Assembly: GCF_000696095.1 (NCBI RefSeq)
Contig: NZ_BAYX01000013.1
Span: 124,001-188,000 of the forward strand
Length of the DNA stretch: 64,000 nucleotides
Reading direction: 5' to 3'
Source of the DNA: Rhizobium rhizogenes NBRC 13257
GTDB lineage: Bacteria > Pseudomonadota > Alphaproteobacteria > Rhizobiales > Rhizobiaceae
Shown here: piece after piece, positions 24,242 through 33,174 of the stretch
How positions within the stretch are numbered: position 1 is the first letter of the stretch
Layout: each line of letters begins with the position of its first letter
The notes under the pieces: generated by a model
What the model was told of the DNA's origin: nothing
The model's database searches: none
Seen by the model: the letters and a program-made list of their open reading frames with translations, nothing else
Translations under genes and position numbers: made by a program

Positions 24242-25614
24242 TGGCCCGATGCCTCTTCTGGTACGAAATGCCTGAATTTCTGGCGCGAGCCGACCAGCTT
24301 CAGGTCAGCTGGCGTGATGAACTCGACTTCGACATCGTCGGCCCACCACGAGGCAATGCGTTCCCGGATTGCATTTGTGTCGGCGGTATCCTCCGGCACA
24401 AGCCGAAACACCGGTTTGCCATGGAGCATCTGAATCTGGAATTCGCGAATGCCACCGACGCGATCAAGCACGTCCTGGATAAAGTGGGTAGGGAGGGGCG
24501 TGCCACCCAGCATGATCACGTCGTGAACTCGGCCAACCATACGGGGAATGACGATGCCGTTCGGCTGCTGCGCCAGGATGGCGTTGTCGCCGGTGCGATA
24601 ACGCAACAGCGGCATCATCCTGTTGAAAAGCGGCGTTATCACCAACTCACCGCTGCGGGCACCTTCAGGGATATCCGCCAGTCCTGTTTCCTCTTCGGCC
24701 CGCAACTCCGGCCATGCGAAAAACTCGTAAAATCGCATGTCGGAACTCTTTGGGTCGATCTGGTAGGCGATGACGCCCGCTTCGGCCAAGCCATAGCGAT
24801 CAATCACCTGACATTGCAGCACCCGTTCGATACGCTCTCGCTGCCGCGCCTCGAGCAACTCGCCGGAGGATTCGAATATCTGGAACCCTTTGTCCTTGCC
24901 GCGGGTCGCCTCGACATGGGCTGCGAGCTGATCGGCGGTAGACGGATGGGCGTGCGCCAGATGGGGCCGGATCGACTTTATTCTGCGCCAGATCTGTTCG
25001 AGTTCCTCGCTTGCGAATGTTGCGAAGAAGATATTGTCGCGGTTCATGGCAAAGCACTTCACATGCTCACGCATGCGGTCCCGCCACGGAAATACCTCCG
25101 GAAATTTCGAGGCGAAATGCAGCTCGCTGCGCCAGTGCGTATTTCCGACTCGACGGCGACTTTCCTGGGTGATGGCAGAAGACCAGTCGGCCGCCTCCTG
25201 GTCATAGTAGATATGAGCGGACGGTCCGGTCGAACCACCGGTCTTGGCCACATGAATCCGCATGCCGTCCCGATCCTCACGCAGCAGCCTTTGGCCCTGT
25301 TCGCGAATGATATCCTTCGTCAGATATGGCAGATCCTCGATATATCGGGGGTCCACAGCTACCTTCGCCGGATCGAAGCCGATCGAACTGAACAGATCAC
25401 GATAGTACGGCACCTTGGCGCCAGCAAAGAGGATCGTTTCGGCAAGGCGCGCGGTGGCACGCGCACGCCGCTCTGCGAACGGGCGGTCGATCTCTTCTCT
25501 AGCCCATCTCGTTTTGCTGCGAATATCGCGAGCCTCGTAGCGCTCTGTGAGAGGGTAGACGATGACCGTCGCCAAGGCCCCGCGAATGCCGTTCCGAAGA
25601 GCGCTAAGAATCAT
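24238..25614 (-). CDS. CapK-like adenylate-forming enzyme (phenylacetate-CoA ligase family)
   Basis: A 458-residue protein of the CapK/PaaK branch of AMP-forming ligases. The P-loop-like phosphate motif is VAKTGGSTGPSAHIYYD (about residues 103-119), and the adenylation blocks QVIDRYGLAEAGVIAYQ, LVITPLFNRMMPLLRYRTGD and RMVGRVHDVIMLGG follow. In capsule and O-antigen clusters such enzymes are thought to activate a carboxylic acid or amino acid for decoration of the glycan. The start is ATG at 25614. It overlaps the deacetylase start by four bases, so the two probably act in sequence. Confidence 0.78.
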   Translation of the reverse strand: MILSALRNGIRGALATVIVYPLTERYEARDIRSKTRWAREEIDRPFAERRARATARLAETILFAGAKVPYYRDLFSSIGFDPAKVAVDPRYIEDLPYLTKDIIREQGQRLLREDRDGMRIHVAKTGGSTGPSAHIYYDQEAADWSSAITQESRRRVGNTHWRSELHFASKFPEVFPWRDRMREHVKCFAMNRDNIFFATFASEELEQIWRRIKSIRPHLAHAHPSTADQLAAHVEATRGKDKGFQIFESSGELLEARQRERIERVLQCQVIDRYGLAEAGVIAYQIDPKSSDMRFYEFFAWPELRAEEETGLADIPEGARSGELVITPLFNRMMPLLRYRTGDNAILAQQPNGIVIPRMVGRVHDVIMLGGTPLPTHFIQDVLDRVGGIREFQIQMLHGKPVFRLVPEDTADTNAIRERIASWWADDVEVEFITPADLKLVGSRQKFRHFVPEEASGQ

Positions 25615-25677
25615 TGTCTTCCAGCCTTTGAAATTCCGCGTGAAATGTGCCGTGGTAACGGCAAATAGACTTGCCTG

Positions 25678-26655
25678 TCAACGCGCAGCCGCAAGCCTGT
25701 GGTAGAGCTCCAGCAACGGCTCGACGGCTCGATTCCAGGTAAAATTCTTGTTTACATGGCGCCGCAACGGCTCCGATGGCGGCGTTTCTGCTGCCTTTAT
25801 CAACGCAACGGCAATTCCCTCTACATCGTCGCTGTCGACATACAGAGCATGATCCCCAAAATACTCACGGGTGGAGCCTTCGCCGGTGACCACGAGGCGG
25901 GCACCTGCAGCCGATGCCTCCAAAGCAGCAAGGCCTGGCGTCTCCAACGTCGAAGGCAGACAGAAAACCTCGCAAGCAGCATATGCAGACCGCAGCAACG
26001 GGCTATCGTGATCGAGCGCGCCCAAATGGCGGACATTCGGACCGGCCTCAGCGAGACAAGCCTCACCATATTCTGCGTCTCGGATATGGCCAAAGAGTAT
26101 CAATGGCTTGCCGGCCTGCTTTGCTGCGCGGATCAATGCCAACTGGTTCTTGCGTGGCTCGATATTGCCGACATTGAGCACAAACGGCCCATCAACCTCG
26201 AAGGCGGAGCGGAAAAGCCCAGGGTCAACCGGCTCCCCGAACCACGGATCGCAGGCATTGCGCACCGTGTGGAAGCGTTCGCGCGATAGACCGAGTATGG
26301 TCGAGATACGGTCGCTTTCCACATCGCCATTGGTAACGATCGCATCGGCCAAGGAAAGCTGCGCGGCGATTTCGGCGATTGGGTAGAGATGCTTGGTTTC
26401 TTCCGTCAGCCAGAGGCTGGCGGAAATGACGAGAGGAATTCCCCGCGCCTTGGCGTAGTTGCACAGATGTACGGAGCCGCCCATACACGAGAAAAAATGA
26501 AATATGTCCGCCTTGTCGAGATCGCCACGCCAAGGATCGTGCCGCACGACATCCGCGCCGGCGTTCAACAGATACTGTTCATATTTCAGCAGCTGTATTT
26601 CGCCACCGCCCGGTGTTTCGAATGCCCAGGGATAAGTCGCATAGACAATGCGCAT
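25678..26655 (-). CDS. Glycosyltransferase family 4 protein
   Basis: A 325-residue GT-B glycosyltransferase with a short N-terminal domain (MRIVYATYPWAFETPGGGEI). The donor half shows FVLNVGNIEPRKNQLALI and CEVFCLPSTLETPGLAALEASAAGARLVVT, the GT4 acidic signature. It closely resembles the plus-strand protein at 34246-35205 in its start and layout, so the two are probably paralogues. The ATG overlaps the stop of the upstream glycosyltransferase (TGATG). Substrate not predictable. Confidence 0.82.
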   Translation of the reverse strand: MRIVYATYPWAFETPGGGEIQLLKYEQYLLNAGADVVRHDPWRGDLDKADIFHFFSCMGGSVHLCNYAKARGIPLVISASLWLTEETKHLYPIAEIAAQLSLADAIVTNGDVESDRISTILGLSRERFHTVRNACDPWFGEPVDPGLFRSAFEVDGPFVLNVGNIEPRKNQLALIRAAKQAGKPLILFGHIRDAEYGEACLAEAGPNVRHLGALDHDSPLLRSAYAACEVFCLPSTLETPGLAALEASAAGARLVVTGEGSTREYFGDHALYVDSDDVEGIAVALIKAAETPPSEPLRRHVNKNFTWNRAVEPLLELYHRLAAAR

Positions 26656-27740
26656 CAGGCCGCTCCCAACCCTTCGATGGCAGCCAGGACGAGCCCGCCG
26701 TCAGCCTCCGTCCGCAGTTCCTCAAAGCGTTTTTTCCGCACGGAGGCGTGGCCAGCGTGGTCGCCATCCATGAGAAAAGCCGCGATTGCCGCGGCAGCCG
26801 CTGCCTTGTCATCCTGCGGAATCAGCAATGCCGCAGGCCCCAACACTTCCAATATTGCTGCAACGGGAGTGACGAACATCGGTCTATCAAAGGCCAGCGC
26901 ATCGAGGGCGGGCACGCAGAACCCTTCGTGAGACGAGTGCGCGATGCAGGCCGTCGTCATTTCATAGAGCGCCTTCAATTGGCGATCCGATATCCCGTGA
27001 TGGAAGGTGACAGGCACGCCATCGTTTTCCTCGATCGCCTTTGCGCGCGCCTTGACAAGATCGACATAGGGGCCGTTTGCGGGACCACCGACGATATCGA
27101 GTGCGATCGGTATCTTCAGCGCCGCTAGCTCTCCGGCGATATCGACAATATCGAGGACGCCCTTATGTGCAACGATGCGCCCGACATAGAGGAGATTTAG
27201 TTTGTCCGATGCAGCCCGGAGATCTTCGGCCTGAACAGCATTCCACCGGTCCGCGCCGATGAGCGGCGGGCAGATGACAATCCGGTCCTTGTGACGCGCT
27301 AGAGCATCCGCATCGAACGCCTCCAGCAGACACTTCGCCGTCGCTTCCGAATTGACCATGATGATATCGAACTTGGCAAGAAGCGGACGCTGCTCAAGGC
27401 CCAACCGGCAATTCTCGATTGTTCGCTCGTCAGCACGATCAATCAAATCAGGCGGTGTGATATTGTGAAAATAGACAATCTTGGCATTCGATAGGGCGAC
27501 AATGTCGTCGAGCGCAGGATCGAAGATCGAATGATTGAAAAAGATGACATCCTGCGGCTGGACTGCCGTCCAGAACGCCGACCGGGTTTCAACAGGATGA
27601 GGCTCTTGAACGTCTGTATGTTCAGCCCAAAGCCGAACATCGTGCCCTGCTTTCTCCGCTAGAATGGCGATCTGCCGCGCGAAGCTGCCGACGGCGTCGT
27701 TCAAAACGATATCCCGGGCATGAATGTGCACTGTGCTCAA
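26655..27740 (-). CDS. Glycosyltransferase family 4 protein
   Basis: A 361-residue GT-B glycosyltransferase. Visible blocks are ARQIAILAEKAGHDVRLW at the N-terminus, KLNLLYVGRIVAHKGVLDIV at the start of the donor domain, and TACIAHSSHEGFCVPALDALAFDRPMFVT with the GT4 glutamates. It lies 23 bases downstream of wzt and overlaps the next glycosyltransferase by one base. Probably one of the sugar-adding steps of the exported glycan. Confidence 0.82.
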   Translation of the reverse strand: MSTVHIHARDIVLNDAVGSFARQIAILAEKAGHDVRLWAEHTDVQEPHPVETRSAFWTAVQPQDVIFFNHSIFDPALDDIVALSNAKIVYFHNITPPDLIDRADERTIENCRLGLEQRPLLAKFDIIMVNSEATAKCLLEAFDADALARHKDRIVICPPLIGADRWNAVQAEDLRAASDKLNLLYVGRIVAHKGVLDIVDIAGELAALKIPIALDIVGGPANGPYVDLVKARAKAIEENDGVPVTFHHGISDRQLKALYEMTTACIAHSSHEGFCVPALDALAFDRPMFVTPVAAILEVLGPAALLIPQDDKAAAAAAIAAFLMDGDHAGHASVRKKRFEELRTEADGGLVLAAIEGLGAA

Positions 27741-27763
27741 AGCTGTTCTCTCTATATTGTGGC

Positions 27764-28510
27764 TCAGCTAGCCGCAGTTGCAGGCGTCTCCACACCATCA
27801 AGCTTCCGCGCCGGCACGACGGCTTCATCGGATTTGATATGCCCCTGTTCCAACCGCACGATGCGTGTGCAAACGCGCTCAAGCATTTTCATGTTGTGGG
27901 ATGCAATGATGAGGATCTTCGAACGGGAAACCAGATCCTCCATGCGTCTCTCGGCCTTCTTGGAAAAGGTTTCATCAACGACGCTCAGCCATTCATCCAG
28001 AAGAAGGATCTCCGGTGAGAACGCCGTCGAGACTGAGAAAAGCACGCGCATCAGCATGCCCGAAGAGAACGTGCGCAAGGGCATGCGGCGCATCTTCTCG
28101 TCCAGGTCCGTGAACTCCCAGATCGAATCGACAAGCTCTTTCGTTGGTTTGATACCATCCACGCGGAGCAAGAGCTTGATGTTGTCCTCGGCCGAAATTT
28201 CCATATTGGCGCCGATCGCAAGCCCGAGCAAAGGCGTCATCTGACCGGTGACGGAGATGTTGCCTCCGGATATTGGAAAAATACCCGCGATCGTACGCAA
28301 CAGCGTTGTCTTGCCGGAACCGTTTGGCCCGTACAGCCCGATGCGTTCCCCGGCTTTGACTTCAAAGTCGATCTCGTGAAGGGCGCGGATGACCGCTGTT
28401 TTCTCCGTAGATCCACCCGCGGCGGACAGCAAAAGCCTCTTCAGAGACTTGTCGTTCAGGTCGTAGATCGGATAGTCAAGCGTGACTTTCTTAAGCGTGA
28501 TCGTAGCCAT
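27764..28510 (-). CDS. wzt: Polysaccharide ABC transporter ATPase (Wzt-type, short form)
   Basis: ATPase of an ABC-2 exporter for O-antigen or capsule, 248 residues. Walker A is GPNGSGKTT (about residues 60-68), the signature is FSSGMLMRVLFSVS, and Walker B is EILLLDEWLSVVDETF. The chain stops after the ATPase domain, so it lacks the C-terminal carbohydrate-binding domain that long Wzt proteins use to check a capped chain end. It follows wzm after 3 bases. Confidence 0.9.
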   Translation of the reverse strand: MATITLKKVTLDYPIYDLNDKSLKRLLLSAAGGSTEKTAVIRALHEIDFEVKAGERIGLYGPNGSGKTTLLRTIAGIFPISGGNISVTGQMTPLLGLAIGANMEISAEDNIKLLLRVDGIKPTKELVDSIWEFTDLDEKMRRMPLRTFSSGMLMRVLFSVSTAFSPEILLLDEWLSVVDETFSKKAERRMEDLVSRSKILIIASHNMKMLERVCTRIVRLEQGHIKSDEAVVPARKLDGVETPATAAS

Positions 28511-28513
28511 TGT

Positions 28514-29350
28514 TCAGATCCAAAAAGCTGCGTTGCGCAGGCGCGTCAGCGCAAACCAGCTCAACAGGGCGAGAATTGCAAGGATTCCCAGCGACACGAT
28601 AAAACTATGCCAAGGCATGGCGCCGTTCAACAATGGCTCCCGCCAGATCGCGAGCAAATGCACCACCGGGTTATAGTGCAGCAGATAGTCGCGACCCGCG
28701 ACGACATGCGGTTTCCACATGATTGGAGACGCAAGGAAGGCCAAGTTCATAAATGACTCGACCAACGGCTGCACGTCGCGATAGCGCGTGGCAAGCGTTC
28801 CTGCCACGAGCGACAGGCAGAGCGTGACCGCCATGAAAATGATCAGCCCTGGAAGAGCCATGAGGAGACCGAGGAACGTAGCCCCGCCGAGAAAGATGAA
28901 AAGAACAATCGGAACGACGATGTTGTGCGCGAGAAACAGTAGGTGCCGGAAAAAGCACTGGACATAGAAGACATAGGCAGGCAGCCCTCGATCCTTGATG
29001 AACCCGCCCGCACCCAGCAGGGTCGTCGTCGCATTGTTGGTCGCACCGGCCAAAAAGTTCCACATGACGAAACTGACCGCAAAATAGGGCAGGAACTCGG
29101 GAACGGAGACGTTCGATATAGCGCTAAAGACAAAGCCAATGCAGCCTGCGAAAATTGCCGTCTGAAGCGTGATCCAAAACGGGCCGATCACCGATCTGGC
29201 GTAGCGGTGCCGCACATCGTACCAAGCCAGGAAATAGGCCAACTTGATGTTGTTATACACCCCAGGTGGCGATTTCTGTATCTGCAAGGACTCAGTCGGT
29301 TCAGACCACGACGGATTCAACGGGCTCGTCGCCTGTGTCTCAACTAACAT
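28514..29350 (-). CDS. wzm: Polysaccharide ABC transporter permease (Wzm-type)
   Basis: Membrane component of the ABC-2 polysaccharide exporter, 278 residues, about six transmembrane helices. The family signature is seen as WYDVRHRYARSVIGPFWITLQT (about residues 43-64), and LASPIMWKP and HYNPVVHLLAIWREPLL in the second half are also typical. With Wzt it would move a lipid-linked glycan across the inner membrane. The gene follows rfbD after 117 bases, still in the same direction. Confidence 0.9.
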   Translation of the reverse strand: MLVETQATSPLNPSWSEPTESLQIQKSPPGVYNNIKLAYFLAWYDVRHRYARSVIGPFWITLQTAIFAGCIGFVFSAISNVSVPEFLPYFAVSFVMWNFLAGATNNATTTLLGAGGFIKDRGLPAYVFYVQCFFRHLLFLAHNIVVPIVLFIFLGGATFLGLLMALPGLIIFMAVTLCLSLVAGTLATRYRDVQPLVESFMNLAFLASPIMWKPHVVAGRDYLLHYNPVVHLLAIWREPLLNGAMPWHSFIVSLGILAILALLSWFALTRLRNAAFWI

Positions 29351-29467
29351 ATAAATTATCCTCTTCTCGAGATCAAAAGCATCCGGTCATCCATCCCACA
29401 AGCTCCAACTAATGAGCAAATGGGAGCAAAAGAAGGCCTCGGCTTTCCTGCCTTGATGCAGGAGCGA

Positions 29468-30355
29468 TCAACTCCTGGTCGCCGCCAACCGCTGTAGGCA
29501 ATGGGCTAAAGAGTCGCGCCAGTGCGGTGCTTCAATTTCCAGCACGCTGGCGATCCGACTGCAGTCAAAACGTGAATTGGCCGGTCGTTTCGCAGGCGTC
29601 GGATATTCGGCAGTCGAGATTGCTGTCACACGGTCGGGCACTACCCATCCGTGCGCCGCTGCTTCGGCGAAGATTGCCTCGGCAAACCCATGCCATGTCG
29701 TATATCCCCGACCGGCGAAATGGAACGTGCCCGCGACGCTACGCGAGCGAGCCTTTGCTATCTCAACAATCTTCAAGCAGGCCAAGGCGATATCGCCCGC
29801 ATAGGTCGGATTGCCATGCTGATCGGCGACCACGCGCAGTTCTTTGCGCTCCCCGCCAAGGCGAAGCATCGTCTTGACGAAGTTGCTTCCGCTCTCGTGA
29901 AAAACCCAGGCGGTGCGCAGGATGGTGGCTGCCGAATAGACCTCACGCACTCGCTTCTCGCCTTCGGCCTTGCTGAGGCCGTAAGTGCTGATCGGCGATA
30001 TCGCATCGTCTTCGGTATAGGGCGTCGTTTTGTCGCCCGAAAAGACGTAATCTGTAGAGATATGCACAAAGGGGACATCGAGCTCCCTTGCCGCCTGCGC
30101 GACGATCGCTGGGGCATCCGCGTTCAGGCGCATCGCCGACGCAGCCTCGCTCTCCGCTTTATCCACAGCGGTGTAAGCCGCAGCGTTTACGATGGCTGAC
30201 GCTCCCGACTTCATGATCGCTACGTATGTCTGGTCGAGATCCGAAAGGTCGAGCTCGCCCCGACCCCATGCAACCCATTCGAGGCCGCGTTCCTCGGCCA
30301 GTTCCGCAAGGGCCGTAGCAACCTGTCCATTCTTACCCAAGATTAAGAGTGTCAC
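29468..30355 (-). CDS. rfbD: dTDP-4-dehydrorhamnose reductase
   Basis: Last step of dTDP-L-rhamnose synthesis: NADPH-dependent reduction of dTDP-4-keto-L-rhamnose. It has 295 residues, of the SDR extended type. The cofactor motif is LILGKNGQVATALAEL, the catalytic YxxxK stands in STYGLSKAEGEKRV, and HISTDYVFSG and LRTAWVFHESGSNFVKTM are family blocks. The ATG overlaps the rfbB stop by four bases. Confidence 0.95.
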   Translation of the reverse strand: MTLLILGKNGQVATALAELAEERGLEWVAWGRGELDLSDLDQTYVAIMKSGASAIVNAAAYTAVDKAESEAASAMRLNADAPAIVAQAARELDVPFVHISTDYVFSGDKTTPYTEDDAISPISTYGLSKAEGEKRVREVYSAATILRTAWVFHESGSNFVKTMLRLGGERKELRVVADQHGNPTYAGDIALACLKIVEIAKARSRSVAGTFHFAGRGYTTWHGFAEAIFAEAAAHGWVVPDRVTAISTAEYPTPAKRPANSRFDCSRIASVLEIEAPHWRDSLAHCLQRLAATRS

Positions 30356-31410
30356 TTTGCTTTCGCCTTATAGAGGGCCTCGGCAGCATCCTTGTGCGGC
30401 CGCCACCACCACTCGTTGGAAAGATACCACAAGATGGTGGCACGCAGACCGTGGTCGAAATCATACTTCGCTTTCCAGCCGAGTTCGGTTTCGATCTTCG
30501 TTGCATCTATTGCATAGCGGTGATCGTGACCGAGGCGGTCGGTTACGTAGGTGATCAGGCTCTCATACCCCCCTTGCGGCGCAGGAGGCCCCAACTCGTC
30601 CAACAGGGAGCAAATGGTGCGAACGACATCGACGTTGCGGCGCTCGTTGCGCCCACCGATATTGTATTTTTCACCAAGGCGGCCCTTCGTCGCCACAAGC
30701 CATAAAGCGGAAGCATGATCGTCCACATGCAACCAGTCGCGGACATTGTTTCCAGCGCCGTATACCGGCAACGAGCCATGCTCCAGCGCGGTCGTGATCA
30801 TACGCGGGATGAGCTTTTCCGGAAACTGGAACGGACCATAGTTGTTTGAGCAATTCGAAATGACAATCGGCAGGCCGTAGGTATGATGCCAGGCGTTGAC
30901 CAGATGGTCCGACGCAGCCTTCGATGCAGAATAAGGCGAGTTTGGCGAATAGGGCGTCGTTTCCGAGAAAAGTCCCTCGTCGCCCAGTGTACCATACACC
31001 TCGTCTGTCGAGACATGCAGAAAACGGAATTCCGTCTGCTCGGCCGCTGGGAGTGCCGACCAATAGGCGCGGACGGCTTCTAGAAGCCGGAAGGTGCCGA
31101 CGATATTGGTCTCGATGAACGGCGCCGCTCCATCTATAGAACGGTCGACGTGAGACTCCGCCGCGAGATGCAGAATGACCGACGGGCGGTGGCGTTGCAG
31201 GATTTCACCCACGAGCGCACTATCACCGATGTCACCTTGAATGGTCGAGAAGCGCGGATTGGATTTGATGGAATCGAGCGAGCGAAGATCACCAGCATAG
31301 GTCAACAGATCCAGATTGACCACATCGTAGTCTGTTTCGCCAATGAGATATCGACAGACTGCTGATCCTATAAAGCCCGCTCCCCCAGTGACCATTGCTG
31401 TTTTGCGCAT
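30352..31410 (-). CDS. rfbB: dTDP-glucose 4,6-dehydratase
   Basis: Second step of dTDP-rhamnose synthesis: an NAD-dependent dehydratase giving dTDP-4-keto-6-deoxyglucose. It has 352 residues. The cofactor motif is VTGGAGFIGSAVCRY, the active-site Thr-Asp-Glu stands in HVSTDEVYGTLG, and YxxxK in YSASKAASDHLV. ATG at 31410 is used, with GGAGAG 5 bases upstream; an ATG at 31425 precedes it without a good site. It is the first gene of the long leftward operon and divergent from rfbC. Confidence 0.96.
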   Translation of the reverse strand: MRKTAMVTGGAGFIGSAVCRYLIGETDYDVVNLDLLTYAGDLRSLDSIKSNPRFSTIQGDIGDSALVGEILQRHRPSVILHLAAESHVDRSIDGAAPFIETNIVGTFRLLEAVRAYWSALPAAEQTEFRFLHVSTDEVYGTLGDEGLFSETTPYSPNSPYSASKAASDHLVNAWHHTYGLPIVISNCSNNYGPFQFPEKLIPRMITTALEHGSLPVYGAGNNVRDWLHVDDHASALWLVATKGRLGEKYNIGGRNERRNVDVVRTICSLLDELGPPAPQGGYESLITYVTDRLGHDHRYAIDATKIETELGWKAKYDFDHGLRATILWYLSNEWWWRPHKDAAEALYKAKAK

Positions 31411-31514
31411 GAAAGCTCTCCGCACTACCTTGTACTGAAGGGAGTGTCCCTATATCGGATCTGCATCGACGTCAAAGCTGCTAGCGCGATCGCCATCTCC
31501 AGGAAAGGAAAAAA

Positions 31515-32066
31515 ATGAACTTCAAGGCTATTCCACAGGCTATTCCCGACGTCCTGCTCTTGGAACACAGGGAATTCGGAGACGATCGCGGCTCGTTTAC
31601 TGAGACGTTTCGCGCCTCCGCGTTCCAGGAACTTGGGTTGCCGCAATTTGTACAGGACAATCAATCACGCTCTTCAAAAGGAGTCGTTCGCGGCCTGCAC
31701 TACCAGGTCAATCCAAACGCGGTCGGAAAGCTGGTCCGTTGCGTTCACGGGCGGATATTCGATGTTGCCGTGGATCTGCGGCTGGGATCGCCGACCTACG
31801 GCAAATGGACGGGTACGGAGCTTGCCGGCACGGACAACCACATGTTTTACGTCCCAGAGGGCTTCGCACATGGCTTCATGGCGCTGGAGGATGATACCCT
31901 CGTCTCCTACCGGCAGACGGGATACTGGGATGCCGCGTCCGAGCGATCGCTCCTATGGAACGATCCTGACGTTGCTATAGACTGGCCCAAACTTGCCGTG
32001 CTGCTTTCGCCAAAGGATGCCACCGCCACGCGCTTTGCTGACGTCGATCACAATTTCCGCTACTAG
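31515..32066 (+). CDS. rfbC: dTDP-4-dehydrorhamnose 3,5-epimerase
   Basis: Third step of dTDP-rhamnose synthesis, a cupin-fold epimerase acting at C3 and C5. It has 183 residues. The catalytic His is in VVRGLHYQVNP and the Tyr/Asp region in YVPEGFAHGFMALEDDTLVSY. It is transcribed opposite to rfbB and converges on rfbA. An AGGAAAGG stretch precedes the ATG at 31515. Complete with rfbA, rfbB and rfbD, so the cell can make dTDP-rhamnose from this locus alone. Confidence 0.96.
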   Translation: MNFKAIPQAIPDVLLLEHREFGDDRGSFTETFRASAFQELGLPQFVQDNQSRSSKGVVRGLHYQVNPNAVGKLVRCVHGRIFDVAVDLRLGSPTYGKWTGTELAGTDNHMFYVPEGFAHGFMALEDDTLVSYRQTGYWDAASERSLLWNDPDVAIDWPKLAVLLSPKDATATRFADVDHNFRY

Positions 32067-32081
32067 ACGGCGGATCAGTCC

Positions 32082-32113
32082 AATTCCGCGTATAGGGAAA
32101 CTATCGCGGAATT
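32082..32113. terminator. Hairpin between convergent rfbC and rfbA
   Basis: AATTCCGCG (32082-32090) pairs with CGCGGAATT (32105-32113), extended inwards by a partial TATAG/CTAT match. It overlaps the rfbA stop codon and probably serves both convergent genes. Confidence 0.55.
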
Positions 32114-32985
32114 AGGCTCAGCAGGTACTTTCCATAGCCGCTCGACACAAGCGGATGAGCCAATTGTTCGAGCTGCTCGTCATCGATGAAGCCCATGCGC
32201 CAGGCGATTTCCTCAATACATGCGATCTTCTGGCCTTGGCGTTTTTCGATCGTGTGCACGAATTGGCTTGATTCAAGAAGACTATCATGGGTCCCGGTGT
32301 CGAACCATGCGTTGCCGCGACCGAGCTTCTCGACGAAAAGCTTCCCGTTCTGCAGATAGACGTCGTTGACCGTTGTGATCTCAAGCTCGCCGCGGGGAGA
32401 GGGCTTGATGCCTTTCGATATCTCGATGACGTCGTTGTCGTAGAAATAAAGCCCGGTAACGGCGAAGTGGCTTCTCGGATTCTTCGGCTTTTCGACGATG
32501 GAGATCGGGGTTGTCTTATCTTCGGCAAACTCGACGATCCCGTAACGCTCCGGGTCGCTTACGGAATAGGCAAAAACGGTCGCACCGGAATCCCGCTCGC
32601 TCGCCTGCCGCACGCTCGTGCCCACGCCGGTGCCATAGAAGATATTGTCTCCAAGCGCGAGGGCCGCGCACGCATCGCCGATAAAGCGCTCTCCAATGAT
32701 GAAAGCCTCGGCAAGACCGCGGGCCTCCGCCTGTATCGCGTACTCGAAACGCATACCCAGCGTTTCGCCGGATCCCAGCAATTCCTGATAGAGGGGCAAT
32801 GCACTCGGTGTGGAGATGATCAACACCTCTGTGATTCCAGCGATCATCAGCGTACTGAGCGGATAGTAGATCATCGGCTTGTCATACACCGGCAGCAACT
32901 GCTTGCTGATGGAGATCGTCGCTGGATAAAGCCGTGTTCCCTTGCCGCCGGCGAGGATGATACCTTTGTATTTTGGCTGTAGCAT
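32101..32985 (-). CDS. rfbA: Glucose-1-phosphate thymidylyltransferase
   Basis: First step of dTDP-rhamnose synthesis: glucose-1-phosphate plus dTTP to dTDP-glucose. It has 294 residues. The nucleotide-binding motif GIILAGGKGTRLYPAT is at about residues 8-23, followed by SKQLLPVYDKPMIYYP and later EKPKNPRSHFAVTGLYFYD. ATG at 32985 (MLQPKYKG) is the family start; the open frame to 33048 adds a basic, unconserved arm. It is monocistronic, leftward. Confidence 0.95.
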   Translation of the reverse strand: MLQPKYKGIILAGGKGTRLYPATISISKQLLPVYDKPMIYYPLSTLMIAGITEVLIISTPSALPLYQELLGSGETLGMRFEYAIQAEARGLAEAFIIGERFIGDACAALALGDNIFYGTGVGTSVRQASERDSGATVFAYSVSDPERYGIVEFAEDKTTPISIVEKPKNPRSHFAVTGLYFYDNDVIEISKGIKPSPRGELEITTVNDVYLQNGKLFVEKLGRGNAWFDTGTHDSLLESSQFVHTIEKRQGQKIACIEEIAWRMGFIDDEQLEQLAHPLVSSGYGKYLLSLIPR

Positions 32986-33174
32986 ATTTACCGTGTAGCA
33001 ATTAGGTTGTTGGCGCTTCTCGCGGCGAGCATTGGTACTTGAACCCAATGGTCATTGCAACGGTAAGACATCGTGGATTCTGGAATGAATGGCCTCATTG
33101 ATGGACAAGTCCGCTAGGAGGCACTAAATCATTGACCACATCCAGCGCATTAGGAACTAGGACCGACTTCGTTC

